A DNA stretch of 64,000 nucleotides. It comes from Myxococcus xanthus. GTDB lineage: Bacteria; Myxococcota; Myxococcia; Myxococcales; Myxococcaceae. The DNA is taken from assembly GCF_006402735.1 (NCBI RefSeq), contig NZ_CP017174.1:6614001-6678000 (forward strand), written 5' to 3'. Below, one piece after another: positions 17,634 to 26,824 of this stretch (position 1 is its first letter; each line of letters begins with the position of its first letter). The notes beneath the pieces were generated by a model. It was not told the DNA's origin, searched no databases, and worked only from the letters and a program-made list of their open reading frames with translations. The translations under genes were made by a program, and so were the position numbers.

Positions 17634-18469
17634 CCTCCAGGCAGGCGGGCCACCGCAGCCCCGCCGCTCCGAATGCTCGAGATCGACCCGTCGGTGGTGA
17701 CAAGGAGCTCGCGGGCGCGCTCCAGGCGACGATCCCGCAGCCAAGCGTGGGGAGCGAGGCCGAAGGTCGCCCGGAAAGTGCGTGAGAAATGATGCTCGCC
17801 CAGGCGAACCAGCGCCGCGAGGTGCTCGACGCGCACCGGCTGGTCGAGCCGCGTCTCGACGTAGTCCAGCAGCGCCCGCCGCGCCTCGGGGCTGAAGGTG
17901 CGGTCGTGGCCGGTGCGCTCGACGTCGACGTAGTTGCGCAACAGGTGAAGCGCGATGCGCTCGCCGACCGCCCGGGCACCCCGCTGCGCCCCGAGCAGAT
18001 CTGGCGTGGCGACCTCGCGGTGTAGATCGCACCCCAGCTGGACGAGCGACGGATTGGGCGCAGACGGGGTGGCCCGCGGGCGCAGACGCACCAGGCCCCC
18101 CATCGACTCACGGACCGCCTCGTCGAGGTAGCCGGGATGCACCGCGATGTTGAGCACCTCGACCGCCCCCGACCAGCTCCAGCGCAGCGAGATTGCCATC
18201 GGATTGACCAGCACGTCGCCGGGGCCGAGGTCCATCACCTCAACCGAGCCGTTCATGCTCCGGCGGATCGACGCGCGCCCGCCCAGGCAGAGGAGGACGT
18301 GGAAGGTGTCGAGGGTCACCCCGGTCAGCTGGTGGTGGGCGTCGAACCGAAAGCCGTGCACGCCGATCTGCTTCGCGGTCGCGGAGGTGCCCTCGAGCCA
18401 CGCCGAGTAGTTGGCCGTGGTCCGCACCAGGTCGTCGAGGCGGGCCCTCGTGTGTGCTGCGGGGGCCAT
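17564..18469 (-). CDS. AraC-family regulator with truncated second helix-turn-helix
   Basis: N-terminal AraC-binding-like domain (about residues 15-180, including LDTFHVLLCLGG and DVLVNPMAISLRW) and the first helix-turn-helix of the AraC domain, PVRVEHLAALVRLGEHHFSR followed by FGLAPHAWLRDRRLERA. After SISSI, where the second motif should read as a GF-x-x-x-S-x-F segment, the sequence turns into an unrelated Gly/Ala-rich tail that runs into the opposite-strand YCII gene. No other frame restores the missing helix, so about 40 residues of DNA-binding domain are lost. It is probably non-functional or altered in specificity. Divergent from the ligase gene. Confidence 0.7.
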   Translation of the reverse strand: MAPAAHTRARLDDLVRTTANYSAWLEGTSATAKQIGVHGFRFDAHHQLTGVTLDTFHVLLCLGGRASIRRSMNGSVEVMDLGPGDVLVNPMAISLRWSWSGAVEVLNIAVHPGYLDEAVRESMGGLVRLRPRATPSAPNPSLVQLGCDLHREVATPDLLGAQRGARAVGERIALHLLRNYVDVERTGHDRTFSPEARRALLDYVETRLDQPVRVEHLAALVRLGEHHFSRTFRATFGLAPHAWLRDRRLERARELLVTTDGSISSIRSGGAAVARLPGGYLPASFAASLAYSTGGARGNAR

Positions 18470-18807
18470 GACACCAAGGCTGGCGTCGAATCTCACCTCT
18501 GGAAACCGCAACCGTTCACCGGTTGGTGCCTGCTTGGAGGGACTGCCGGGCAGCGGACGATGGGTGGGACGGTGGCGGCTGTCGCGTGACCGCGGGGAGC
18601 GAAGTTGGAGGCACGCCTGAACGGTGACCAGGGACCTTCGCGCCGACGACGGCCGATCCGCACACACCTCCGCGAGCGCGTGGCGCTGCCGCGGCGCGTC
18701 GTCCGAATCGTTCCATCGGCACCTCCGAGGCATTCAAGACCACCTCAAGGTGCACCAGTACGGTGCTGAGTCGATTGGCAGCTGCCCCCGCTCCCCACCG
18801 CAAGCAC
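18470..18807. other. divergent promoter region, 338 bp
   Basis: Lies between the AraC gene and the acyl-CoA ligase gene and must hold both promoters. No clear operator palindrome was seen. Confidence 0.4.
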
Positions 18808-20442
18808 ATGGCATCCATCTACGACCTCGGCCTCGATAAGAACGACGCGAACTTCGTCCAGCTGACGCCGATGACGTTTCTGGCGCGCGCGGCAGCGGTG
18901 CACCCCGAGCGAGTCGCGATCGTTCACGGCGCGTTGCGGCAGACCTGGCGCGAGACGGACGCGCGCTGTCGGCGGCTGGCGAGCGCGCTGCAGAAGCGGG
19001 GCATCGGCCGGGGCGACACCGTGGCGGTGCTCATGCCCAACGTGCCGGCGCTCATCGAGGCGCACTTCGGGGTGCCGATGAGCGGCGCGGTGCTGAACGC
19101 CCTCAACACCCGGTTCGACGCCCAGAGCATTGCCTTCATGCTGGCGTACGGCGAGGCCAAGGCGCTGCTCGTCGACCGCGAGCTTGCCGCAGTGGCGAGC
19201 GCGGCCGTCGACCGCCTCGGACGCGACATCCTCGTCGTCGACGTCGACGCCCCCGAGCTCGACCTGCCGCCTGCGCCGGGGGTCGGATACGAGGCCTTGC
19301 TCGCCGAGGGCGATTCTTCGTTCGTCTATGCCGGCCCCGACGACGAGTGGGACGCCATCTGCCTCAACTACACCTCGGGCACGACCGGCGATCCGAAGGG
19401 CGTCGTCTACCACCACCGGGGCGCGTTCCTGAACGCCACCTCCAACATCCTCGAGTGGGACCTGCCCAAGCACCCGGTCTACTTGTGGACGCTGCCACTC
19501 TTCCACTGCAACGGGTGGTGCTTCGCGTGGACCATCGCCGCCCGCGCAGGGACGAACGTGTGTCTGCGCAAGGTCGATGCGACGACGTGTTTCGACCTCA
19601 TCCGTGAGCACCGCGTCACCCACTACTGCGGCGCGCCCATTGTGCACTCCATGCTCATCGCCGCCGCCGCCGCCCACGGACAGGGCATCGCCCACCGGGT
19701 GTCGGCCATGGTCGCCGGCGCCGCGCCGCCGGCCGCGATGTTCGAGGCAATGGAGCACCTCGGCATCGACCTCACCCACGTCTACGGACTCACCGAGGTC
19801 TACGGTCCGGCAGCGGTCTGCGAGAAGCGCGAGAGCTGGAGCGCCCTGCCAATCTCCGAGCGGGCACACCTCAATGCCCGGCAGGGCGCGCGTTACCACC
19901 TCCAGGAGGCCATCACCGTGCTCGACCCAGCCACGATGCAGCCGGTGCCCGCTGACGGCGAGACCATGGGCGAGGTGATGTTCCGCGGAAACATCACCAT
20001 GAAAGGCTACCTCAAGAACCCCACGGCCACCGGCGCGGCGTTCGCCGGCGGCTGGTTCCACACCGGCGACCTCGGCGTGCTGTCGCCGGATGGGTATGTG
20101 AAGCTCAAGGACCGGAGCAAGGACATCATCATCTCCGGCGGCGAGAACATCTCGAGCCTCGAGGTCGAGGACGTTCTCTACCGGCACCCCGCGGTCGTGG
20201 GAGCCGCGGTCGTCACGCAGCCCGACCCGAGGTGGGGCGAGACGCCGTGCGCGTTCATCGAGCTCCACCCCGGGGCCCAAGCCACCGCCGAGGACATCAT
20301 CGCCTTCTGCAAGGAACGGCTCTCCGGCTTCAAGGTGCCGCGCGCGGTCGTCTTCGGCCCGCTGCCCCGGACCTCGACCGGGAAGATCCAGAAGTTCGAG
20401 CTGCGCGCCCGCGCCGGCTCGTCACGCGCCATCGACGGCTGA
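18808..20442 (+). CDS. AMP-dependent acyl-CoA synthetase/ligase
   Basis: Activates a carboxylic acid to its CoA thioester through an acyl-AMP. The 544-residue protein has the full ANL signature set: P-loop motif YTSGTTGDPKG, VYGLTEVYG (A4/A5 region), GWFHTGDLG with the conserved Asp, KDRSKDIIISGGENISS at the domain hinge and TSTGKIQKFEL with the catalytic Lys. The overall type resembles medium-chain or DMSP/acrylate-type ligases (LFHCNGW segment). No obvious ribosome site precedes the ATG. Followed 29 bp downstream by a crotonase-fold gene, forming a likely two-gene catabolic operon under or near the divergent AraC regulator. Confidence 0.9.
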   Translation: MASIYDLGLDKNDANFVQLTPMTFLARAAAVHPERVAIVHGALRQTWRETDARCRRLASALQKRGIGRGDTVAVLMPNVPALIEAHFGVPMSGAVLNALNTRFDAQSIAFMLAYGEAKALLVDRELAAVASAAVDRLGRDILVVDVDAPELDLPPAPGVGYEALLAEGDSSFVYAGPDDEWDAICLNYTSGTTGDPKGVVYHHRGAFLNATSNILEWDLPKHPVYLWTLPLFHCNGWCFAWTIAARAGTNVCLRKVDATTCFDLIREHRVTHYCGAPIVHSMLIAAAAAHGQGIAHRVSAMVAGAAPPAAMFEAMEHLGIDLTHVYGLTEVYGPAAVCEKRESWSALPISERAHLNARQGARYHLQEAITVLDPATMQPVPADGETMGEVMFRGNITMKGYLKNPTATGAAFAGGWFHTGDLGVLSPDGYVKLKDRSKDIIISGGENISSLEVEDVLYRHPAVVGAAVVTQPDPRWGETPCAFIELHPGAQATAEDIIAFCKERLSGFKVPRAVVFGPLPRTSTGKIQKFELRARAGSSRAIDG

Positions 20443-20471
20443 AGCCAGCACAACCCAAGGAGGAGCACCGC

Positions 20472-21251
20472 ATGTCGGAATTTGGCCTTATCGAAATCAC
20501 CGAGAAGGACGATGTCTTCACCATTGAGATCGGGGGCCTCAACGGAGAGACCCACGCCGGCCTCGCCCGCGTCTTCCGCCGGGCGCACGAGTCTGACGCC
20601 CGGGTCGTGGTCGTGACCGGCAAGAACAAGTCCTTCCTCGCGCCCGAGAAGTACGAGTTCGAGTGGGTGAAGAAGCTCGGCATCTACAATGACATGCTGA
20701 AAATCTTCAAGGAGGCCGAGGACATCATCCGCGACCAGATCAACTGCGAGAAGGTGACCATCGCCAAGGTGTACGCGCCGGGTGCGCACAGCATGGGCGC
20801 GTCCATCGCGCTGGCCTGTGACTTCGTCTACGCGAGCGAGGACTCCACCTTCAGCGACCCGCACCTCTCCGGCTTCGGCGTGCCTCCGGGCGACGGCGGC
20901 GCGCTGCTGTGGCCGACCCGGATTGGCCTGAGCCGGGCGCGCGAGTTCCTGATGACCGACCGTGCCTGTACGGCGAAGGAGGCCTACGAGATTGGCCTCA
21001 TCAACAAGGTCGCCCCCGCGGACCAGCTCGACGCCGAGGTCGACGCGCTGATCAAGAAGCTCCTCTCGTACGATCCGCTCGGCCTGAAGATGACGAAGAA
21101 GTGGCTCAACCAGTACCTGCAGCAGAACATGAACATCGTGGGCATGGGCTCGCTCTTCGCCAAGGGCATGGTGCTCGCGAGCGGCAACTTCGCGCAGAAG
21201 ACCGAGGCCTACGGCAAGCAGCTCGAGTCCGAGGGCAAGCGCAAGGGCTGA
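20472..21251 (+). CDS. enoyl-CoA hydratase/isomerase (crotonase) family protein
   Basis: Crotonase-fold protein of 260 residues expected to act on the CoA ester made by the upstream ligase. Fold landmarks are ARVVVVTGKNKSF, the oxyanion-hole segment APGAHSMGASIALACDF and DPHLSGFGVPPGDGG. The two glutamates used for hydration by classical enoyl-CoA hydratases are not at their usual places (Ile in the first helix, His in PHLSGFG), so it may be an isomerase, hydrolase or decarboxylase variant instead. AAGGAGG precedes the ATG by 6 bases. C-terminus is Lys-rich. Confidence 0.85.
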   Translation: MSEFGLIEITEKDDVFTIEIGGLNGETHAGLARVFRRAHESDARVVVVTGKNKSFLAPEKYEFEWVKKLGIYNDMLKIFKEAEDIIRDQINCEKVTIAKVYAPGAHSMGASIALACDFVYASEDSTFSDPHLSGFGVPPGDGGALLWPTRIGLSRAREFLMTDRACTAKEAYEIGLINKVAPADQLDAEVDALIKKLLSYDPLGLKMTKKWLNQYLQQNMNIVGMGSLFAKGMVLASGNFAQKTEAYGKQLESEGKRKG

Positions 21252-21417
21252 GCGCCCACTGTGCCTACCCCGACTTCGGTCGCTGCGTCATATGTGATTC
21301 AAGGCGAGTGAGCGAAGCGCGCACGAGGGCATCCAAACAGCCATCCCCCGCCGCCGCGTACCTCCGCGCCGTGGCACATGAGGCCGCGGCGCGGAGGCAG
21401 TCGTCACAGCGAAACCG

Positions 21418-22866
21418 CTACGGCATGGGCCGCGAGCCCGCGGACGGCGCGGACGGAACCGCGGGCCAGCCATTGGGCCACGTGATTGCATCCACGAGCA
21501 TCACCCGCGCTGTGTGGGCGCTGTTCCACGCGTGGTAGACCATGTACATGTCTCCGTCCGGCCCGGTGACGACGGAGTTGTGTCCCGGCCCCGTCCAGCC
21601 GCCACCCGTCTTGAGAATCGGCGAGCCCAGCTTGGTGTACGGGCCCAGCGGACTCGTCGCCCGCGCGACGCCCACGGCGTAGGTGCTGTTGTAGTACGCA
21701 TTGCCACTGTAGAAGAGGTAGTAGTAGCCGCCCCGAGCGACGACCCACGGCGCCTCGACGACGCCGCCCTCCCAGGAGAGGTTGTTGCGGATGAGCGTCT
21801 GGCGCGTGCCCACCAGCGACAGTCCATCCGCCGACAGCGCCTGCCCGTAGATGGGCGTCGGCTGCCCCACCGCGTTGCCGTCCGCCTTCCACACCAGGTA
21901 TGGCGCCCCGGTGGTGCTCGTGAAGAAGGTGGCGTCAATCATCCCCATCGCCGTGTCATGCACGAGCGGCCGGCCAATGTCCGTGAAGGGCCCGAGCGCG
22001 CTCGCCGACGTCGCCGCGCCGATGGACAGCTTCCCGTTCGAGTGCCGCGCGGTGAAGTAAGCGATGTAGCGCGTCCCCAGCTTGTGGATTTCCGGCGCCC
22101 AGAAGTCTCCCGTTGCCCAAGTGGGCTTCGACGCCGACGGGAAGATGGAGCCCGCGCTCGTCCACGTCACCAGGTCCGTCGACGTGCGCAGGGCGAACGC
22201 ATTCGCCGCGCCGCCGGACGTACACGCGGCGACGTACCGCGTCCCATCATGGATGACGCCCGGGTCCGCGCAGTCCACGGGGACCACCGGGTTCCGGTAC
22301 AGCCCACCGCACCCCGTGTAGCGGAAGGACATGCCGCACGCGCCCGTGCCGTTGAAGTACGGCCTCCACCCGTTAGAGAGGGCAGCGTACGAGTTGCTGC
22401 CCTCGTTCGTGCAGGTCCGGTCCCAGAACACACGCCCGCTCACGTCGTCGTACTGCGCGGGGTGTCCCGACGGGTGCAGCCACGACGCGGCATAGGTGAC
22501 GCGCGTCGAGCACGCGGCGGCCCCAGCACAGTCCGTGTCGAGCGCCATGACACACGCGTTGTTGCCGGTGAAGTACGGCCGCCAGCCGTTCGAGAGCACC
22601 GCATACGAGTTGCTGCCCTCGTTGATGCAGGTGCCATCCCACGTCACCAAATCACTCGCGATGTCGTACTGCGCGGCATGCCCCGAGGGGCGAATCCACC
22701 TCTCGCCGTAGGTGATGCGCGTGCTGCACGCGAGCGGTGCGCCGGCGGTGCCGACCGGAGCCTCCTCCGCGAGCGAGGTGTCGATGCGCTCGTCGCCACA
22801 ACCGGATGCGAAGGCAGGGACGGCGCACACCACCGTGAGCGCCAGGATGCGAGGGAACTTCCTCAT
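21418..22866 (-). CDS. GH43-family glycosidase lipoprotein with duplicated N-terminal module
   Basis: Export signal with lipobox (SGC, Cys23), then two tandem copies of a Cys-rich module of about 70 residues (each with TRITYGERW or TRVTYAASW, the HPSGH/RPSGH segment and NEGSNSYA.LSNGWRPYF). The rest is a five-bladed GH43 catalytic domain: CADPGVI supplies the base Asp, MIDATFF the second Asp and VEAPWVV the acid Glu, so all three are kept. The enzyme likely cleaves arabinan or xylan-type side chains at the cell surface. GGAGGTGG precedes the ATG. Divergent from the MarR gene, 127 bp apart. Confidence 0.87.
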   Translation of the reverse strand: MRKFPRILALTVVCAVPAFASGCGDERIDTSLAEEAPVGTAGAPLACSTRITYGERWIRPSGHAAQYDIASDLVTWDGTCINEGSNSYAVLSNGWRPYFTGNNACVMALDTDCAGAAACSTRVTYAASWLHPSGHPAQYDDVSGRVFWDRTCTNEGSNSYAALSNGWRPYFNGTGACGMSFRYTGCGGLYRNPVVPVDCADPGVIHDGTRYVAACTSGGAANAFALRTSTDLVTWTSAGSIFPSASKPTWATGDFWAPEIHKLGTRYIAYFTARHSNGKLSIGAATSASALGPFTDIGRPLVHDTAMGMIDATFFTSTTGAPYLVWKADGNAVGQPTPIYGQALSADGLSLVGTRQTLIRNNLSWEGGVVEAPWVVARGGYYYLFYSGNAYYNSTYAVGVARATSPLGPYTKLGSPILKTGGGWTGPGHNSVVTGPDGDMYMVYHAWNSAHTARVMLVDAITWPNGWPAVPSAPSAGSRPMP

Positions 22867-22993
22867 GGAACCACCTCCAGATGGAGGGGGCGAGCTAGCA
22901 CGAAATTCAATAAATATCAGCTATTCGCGCTTTAGCGGCCAAGCCAATGGCCTCCAGCTGACGAAATACAACAGCACTTATACATCCGCTCGT

Positions 22994-23491
22994 ATGGGCA
23001 TCGGAACACCCACGCTTGGCCCCCTGCTGCGCAACCTCATCGAGCAGCTCGACGGCGCCGTCGAGCAGGCCTACCAGCGCTCGGGCGTGGACTGCCGCCC
23101 GCGCTACACGCCCATCGTCCGGACGATGATGGCGCAGGGCCCGGTCTCCATCCGCGCCATTGCTCAGCAGGCGGATGTCAGCCACTCCGCTGTCAGTCAG
23201 ACGGTGTCGCAGATGGTCAACGCGGGACTGGTGGAGCTCCAGCCCGGCGCCGACGCTCGCGAGCGCATCGTCGCGCTGACGCCTCGAGCCCGGACCATGC
23301 TCCCCGCCCTGGAGCGCCAATGGGCGGCGACCAACGCGGCGGCGGACCAGCTCGACAAGGAGCTCTCCGCGCCGCTGTCCCGCATCCTCGTCGAGGCGCT
23401 GCAAGCGCTGGAGCGCGAGTCCTTCGACACGCGGCTGGAGAAGGCCTCCGCGAAGCTGAAGCCACCACGCAAGGTCAAGGCCCGCGAGTAG
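22994..23491 (+). CDS. MarR-family transcriptional regulator
   Basis: Winged-helix regulator of 165 residues. The helix-turn-helix is VSIRAIAQQADVSHSAVSQT, followed by the wing (VELQPGADARERIVALTPRA) and a dimerising C-terminal helix pair ending in a basic tail. Placed divergently to the GH43 lipoprotein across a 127-bp AT-rich region (22900-22990), which probably contains both promoters and its operator; regulation of the glycosidase is inference. No ribosome site is evident before the ATG. Confidence 0.87.
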   Translation: MGIGTPTLGPLLRNLIEQLDGAVEQAYQRSGVDCRPRYTPIVRTMMAQGPVSIRAIAQQADVSHSAVSQTVSQMVNAGLVELQPGADARERIVALTPRARTMLPALERQWAATNAAADQLDKELSAPLSRILVEALQALERESFDTRLEKASAKLKPPRKVKARE

Positions 23492-23531
23492 GCGCGGCAC
23501 CTCGACGCCCATCCCCGCACAGGAGTTCGCG

Positions 23532-23705
23532 ATGAAAGTCCGAAGCCTGACCGCCGCACTGCTGCTCACGCTGTCCAGCGGCCCCGCGCTCGCCCAGGCC
23601 GAGCCTCCGCGTGCGCCCCGCATGCCTCCACGTCGTGCTCCGCCCGTGTCCCCACGCGCGACTGGGCACGTGCACGGCCGCCCGCCGCTCCCCACACCGT
23701 CATGA
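23532..23705 (+). CDS. 57-residue exported Pro/Arg-rich peptide
   Basis: Short gene with an excellent ribosome site (AGGAG, 6 bases before ATG). The product has a clear cleavable signal (basic start, LTAALLLTLSSGPALAQA) followed by a mature part of only about 35 residues rich in Pro, Arg and His. It lies 40 bp after the MarR stop and could be co-transcribed. It may be a genuine small secreted peptide or the surviving 5' end of a longer secreted-protein gene; no family was recognised. Confidence 0.5.
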   Translation: MKVRSLTAALLLTLSSGPALAQAEPPRAPRMPPRRAPPVSPRATGHVHGRPPLPTPS

Positions 23706-23763
23706 CGGCTCACGTTTCACCGAGGAGAACTCCCACGAACGTTCAGGAGGTCGAGAGGAAGTC

Positions 23764-26475
23764 ATGGAAAGCAATGGATTGACGCCATTCACATTTCACC
23801 GGCATGACCGCCCCGAAGTGGCGGCGGAACTCCGGCCCATCAGAGGCCTGGCACCTTCTCCAACAAAAGAGGCGCCCACCCTGGCTTCGCTCGACGCAGA
23901 AACGGCGGCAAGGCGATATCTCGACAAGGCATTCGCCAGTCCGCAGCTCCCGACCTTCAATCCCATCGTGGTCCAGAGCCACACGAACGAATTCCGTACG
24001 CTCGGCGCCGAGGCGCTCCCTCTCACCGGGACGACCATGGTGAAGTTCCGCCAACTCTTCGGGAACATCCCCGTCTACGGCTCGCTGGTGACCATTGAAT
24101 TAGACGAGAAGAACGAATTGCTCACCATCAACGCCTCTCGAGGAGAACCCTCTGGCCTGAATCCGGTGGCGAAGCAATCTCCAGCCCAAGCCCTGAAAGT
24201 CGTCGAAAGTGAGGCTGGATACACGGACGGCTCGCTCAAGGCCGTCCCGACCCTCCAATACTACTTCGACGCGAAGAACAATCAGTGGCATCTGGCCTAC
24301 ACAGTCGAAAATGTTCCGAGTCAGAAATCAAAGGACCCGCGCGCCCCTGCCCTCTTCGACTACGTGGTGGACGCGCATACGGGCGCGATGGTCGCCGTAC
24401 TGCCGCGCACGCAGGGAATGGAGTTCACGGATCCCTACGAACCACGACGGCGCCCCTGGCCTGCCTCGTTCCGTGTCACGGATATCGGATGCTCGGAAGC
24501 AGCAGTGGATGAACTCGGAAAGGAGCGCGAGTTCCGGTGCAAGCTGGAACAGGACCGCATCGTGCTCGTGGACGAGGACTACAACATCCACACTCACGAC
24601 GCGCGCTTCCGCGACATCCAACTCGACAGCAGGACATTCCCGGGCGACTACGTCACGCTGCCCCCCAGGCCCTGGTCCGCGGCAGGGATCAGCGCACATG
24701 CCAACGCCACCGAGGTCGCTCGTTTCCTGCGCGAGGTCCTCAAGCGCAACAGCCTCGACAATCAAGGAGGACGCATCACCTCCTCCATCAACTGCTGCTA
24801 CAGGAGCGAGGGCAAGGGACAAGAATGGCGAAATGCCGCATGGATTCGTTCCCAGATGGCTTACGGCCAGCGCATGCAGGATGACAAACTCATTTCCTAC
24901 GCCACCGCGCTCGACGTGGTCGCCCACGAAATCATCCACGGACTCACCGAGCACACCGCGCGCCTTTGGTACAAAGGGGAGAGCGGGGCACTCAACGAAT
25001 CCTACTCGGACATTTTCGGCATCATCGTCTCGAACTTTCGCGAGCATGACGTCAGGAAGTGGGACTGGCAGATGGGTGAGGAACTGGAGGGAACGGGGCT
25101 CCCCATCAGAGATTTGAGTTCACCCAAGCGCTGCAAGCAGCCTGAACACATGGAACAGTACGAGGAGCGTTCATCCGACTTTGGCGGCGTACATTTCAAC
25201 AGCGGCATCCACAATCGTGCGGCCTACCTCCTGCTGACGGCCGCCGATGCGTCGGGACGGCCGCTCCTGAAGCCGAAGGAGGTTGCCGCCCTTTTCTATA
25301 TCACGCTCACCCAGCACCTCTCTCCAACCTCAAGATTCAGTGACAGCCGTCGCGGGATGGAAGTCGCGGCGCGCACGCTCTTCCGAAATGACCCGGCGCT
25401 CGAAGAGAAGCTGAAAGCCGTCGCGCGTGCCTTCGACACCGTAGGCATCCCATCCACTGAAATCCAGGGAACGATTGACGCAGCGGAGACGGAACGTGCC
25501 TCCCCCGCTCTCTCAACCGAGGCGCAGGAGATCACCATCGTCAGCGTCGCCCCCAAACTCCACATCCCCTACTCGGCGGACTTCTTGGGCGACGGATTCC
25601 AAGTCCCTCTGCCCAAGCTGACCGGGCGCACACTCGACGAGTCCTTCTCTCGCGGACAGGTGGTGGGCTACGTCCACTTCTCCCTGACCCTGCACGAACG
25701 TCGCCGCACAGCCCTCTACACGGCGTGTAACATCGACGCTGCGCACATGGTGCGGCTGGGACGACAGGGACTGCCGTGGATGCTGGACCCCCGAATCCCA
25801 GCCAAGGTGCAACTGGGACCCGCCTATTACGCAGGCAATGAGTGGGATCGGGGACACCTCGTCCGGCGGCAGGACCCCATCTGGGGCCCGGTTTCGGAAG
25901 CGCGCCGGGCCAATGAAGCCACCTTCTACTTCACCAATGCCGCTCCTCAACATGCCAATTTCAACCAGGATGAGTGGCTCGTTCTGGAGGATTGGGTTCT
26001 CGAGCGTGCGGCCGACTTCTCCTATCGGTTGTGCGTCTTCACGGGCCCCGTGCTGAGCGACGATGACCCGCCGCTGCGCGATGCGCAGATTCCAGCGGGA
26101 TTCTGGAAGGTGGTGGTCCTCCGAGACGCCACCGCGGGAGGTGCAGACCTTTCCGTGGTCGCATTCTTCATGAAGCAGACTGAGATGCTGCATGACAAGC
26201 TCGGAAAGAAGCTTCTACAGCTCAAGCGCTACCAGGTAACGCTGCAGGCCATCGAAGCGTGGACGGGCCTGGACTTCGGTGCGCTGAAGGACGCTGACGA
26301 GTTGGCATGGGCGCCCGCCGCCCTGCGCGCCGCCGTGCCTGCCGAATCCTACCGGCGTCTCACCGGCCCGCAGGACCTCGTCTTCAGTGGCGACCGCCGA
26401 CGCGCCGCGGGCCGGCGAATCCTCCCACTGAAGTTCACCGGCACACCCCAGGAAATGGATGGGTGGATGCACTGA
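23764..26475 (+). CDS. fusion of M4 (thermolysin-type) metallopeptidase and Serratia-type DNA/RNA non-specific endonuclease
   Basis: A 903-residue two-enzyme protein. Residues 40-215 resemble the FTP/PepSY propeptide of M4 proteases; 220-570 hold the peptidase with HEIIH (His388, Glu389, His392), ligand Glu412 in NESYSD, and His477 in GGVHFNSGI. After a linker, residues 595-800 form a beta-beta-alpha-metal nuclease: DRGHLVRR (His698 catalytic), N732-F-N734 and E742 in LEDW for the metal site. Both active sites look complete. No signal peptide is visible at the chosen ATG (GAGGAAG just upstream), so delivery must use another route or the protein acts inside the cell. A hairpin follows at 26498. 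Confidence 0.85.
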   Translation: MESNGLTPFTFHRHDRPEVAAELRPIRGLAPSPTKEAPTLASLDAETAARRYLDKAFASPQLPTFNPIVVQSHTNEFRTLGAEALPLTGTTMVKFRQLFGNIPVYGSLVTIELDEKNELLTINASRGEPSGLNPVAKQSPAQALKVVESEAGYTDGSLKAVPTLQYYFDAKNNQWHLAYTVENVPSQKSKDPRAPALFDYVVDAHTGAMVAVLPRTQGMEFTDPYEPRRRPWPASFRVTDIGCSEAAVDELGKEREFRCKLEQDRIVLVDEDYNIHTHDARFRDIQLDSRTFPGDYVTLPPRPWSAAGISAHANATEVARFLREVLKRNSLDNQGGRITSSINCCYRSEGKGQEWRNAAWIRSQMAYGQRMQDDKLISYATALDVVAHEIIHGLTEHTARLWYKGESGALNESYSDIFGIIVSNFREHDVRKWDWQMGEELEGTGLPIRDLSSPKRCKQPEHMEQYEERSSDFGGVHFNSGIHNRAAYLLLTAADASGRPLLKPKEVAALFYITLTQHLSPTSRFSDSRRGMEVAARTLFRNDPALEEKLKAVARAFDTVGIPSTEIQGTIDAAETERASPALSTEAQEITIVSVAPKLHIPYSADFLGDGFQVPLPKLTGRTLDESFSRGQVVGYVHFSLTLHERRRTALYTACNIDAAHMVRLGRQGLPWMLDPRIPAKVQLGPAYYAGNEWDRGHLVRRQDPIWGPVSEARRANEATFYFTNAAPQHANFNQDEWLVLEDWVLERAADFSYRLCVFTGPVLSDDDPPLRDAQIPAGFWKVVVLRDATAGGADLSVVAFFMKQTEMLHDKLGKKLLQLKRYQVTLQAIEAWTGLDFGALKDADELAWAPAALRAAVPAESYRRLTGPQDLVFSGDRRRAAGRRILPLKFTGTPQEMDGWMH

Positions 26476-26497
26476 ATGCGGGTGGGCATTGAGCACA

Positions 26498-26532
26498 GGG
26501 GCGGCTTCGGTTCGGAAACCCGAAGCCGCCCC
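26498..26532. terminator. hairpin between convergent genes, likely bidirectional terminator
   Basis: Perfect 13-bp inverted repeat, GGGGCGGCTTCGG at 26498-26510 and its complement at 26520-26532, with a 9-base loop. It sits 22 bp after the nuclease-fusion stop and 13 bp before the end of the facing small gene. No T-tract, as usual in high-GC genomes. Confidence 0.75.
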
Positions 26533-26544
26533 CGCGCCCCCCCG

Positions 26545-26784
26545 TCACTGGATGTCGGAGTCAGGCGGCTTGAGTTGAAACGTGCGTTGGGCCTCGACCG
26601 TCGCCCCCCTGACAGCGCTGAGAGATGGGAGCCGGTCGGGCTCCGTCGTCCCCAGCACCACGCCGGACTCCTCCAGCACCTGCTCGATCTCCAGGCCTGC
26701 TGCTTGAAGCCGCGCGATGACGTCCTCGAATCGGTCTGGAGGTGCTGCGTCTATCAAAACGGAGACGGGCGTTTTCCCTGGCAT
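26545..26784 (-). CDS. small subtilase-inhibitor-like (I9-type) protein
   Basis: 79-residue protein with a single alpha/beta domain: VSVLIDAAPPDRFEDVIARL, then EIEQVLEESGVVLGTTEP and the end QRTFQLKPPDSDIQ. This resembles stand-alone inhibitor-I9/propeptide-like proteins that sit next to S8 subtilases (sometimes mislabelled ketohydroxyglutarate aldolase). It follows the subtilase gene by 40 bp on the same strand, so it probably binds that protease as inhibitor or chaperone (inference). No strong ribosome site; likely translated with the upstream gene. Confidence 0.68.
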   Translation of the reverse strand: MPGKTPVSVLIDAAPPDRFEDVIARLQAAGLEIEQVLEESGVVLGTTEPDRLPSLSAVRGATVEAQRTFQLKPPDSDIQ

Positions 26785-26824
26785 CGTCGTGCTCGTTCGA
26801 AGGAAGTGGCGAGAGAGCCCCGAC

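Noticed and set aside
18745..20280. Minus-strand 511-codon open frame opposite the acyl-CoA ligase
   Set aside because: Antisense shadow of the ligase with no family motifs.
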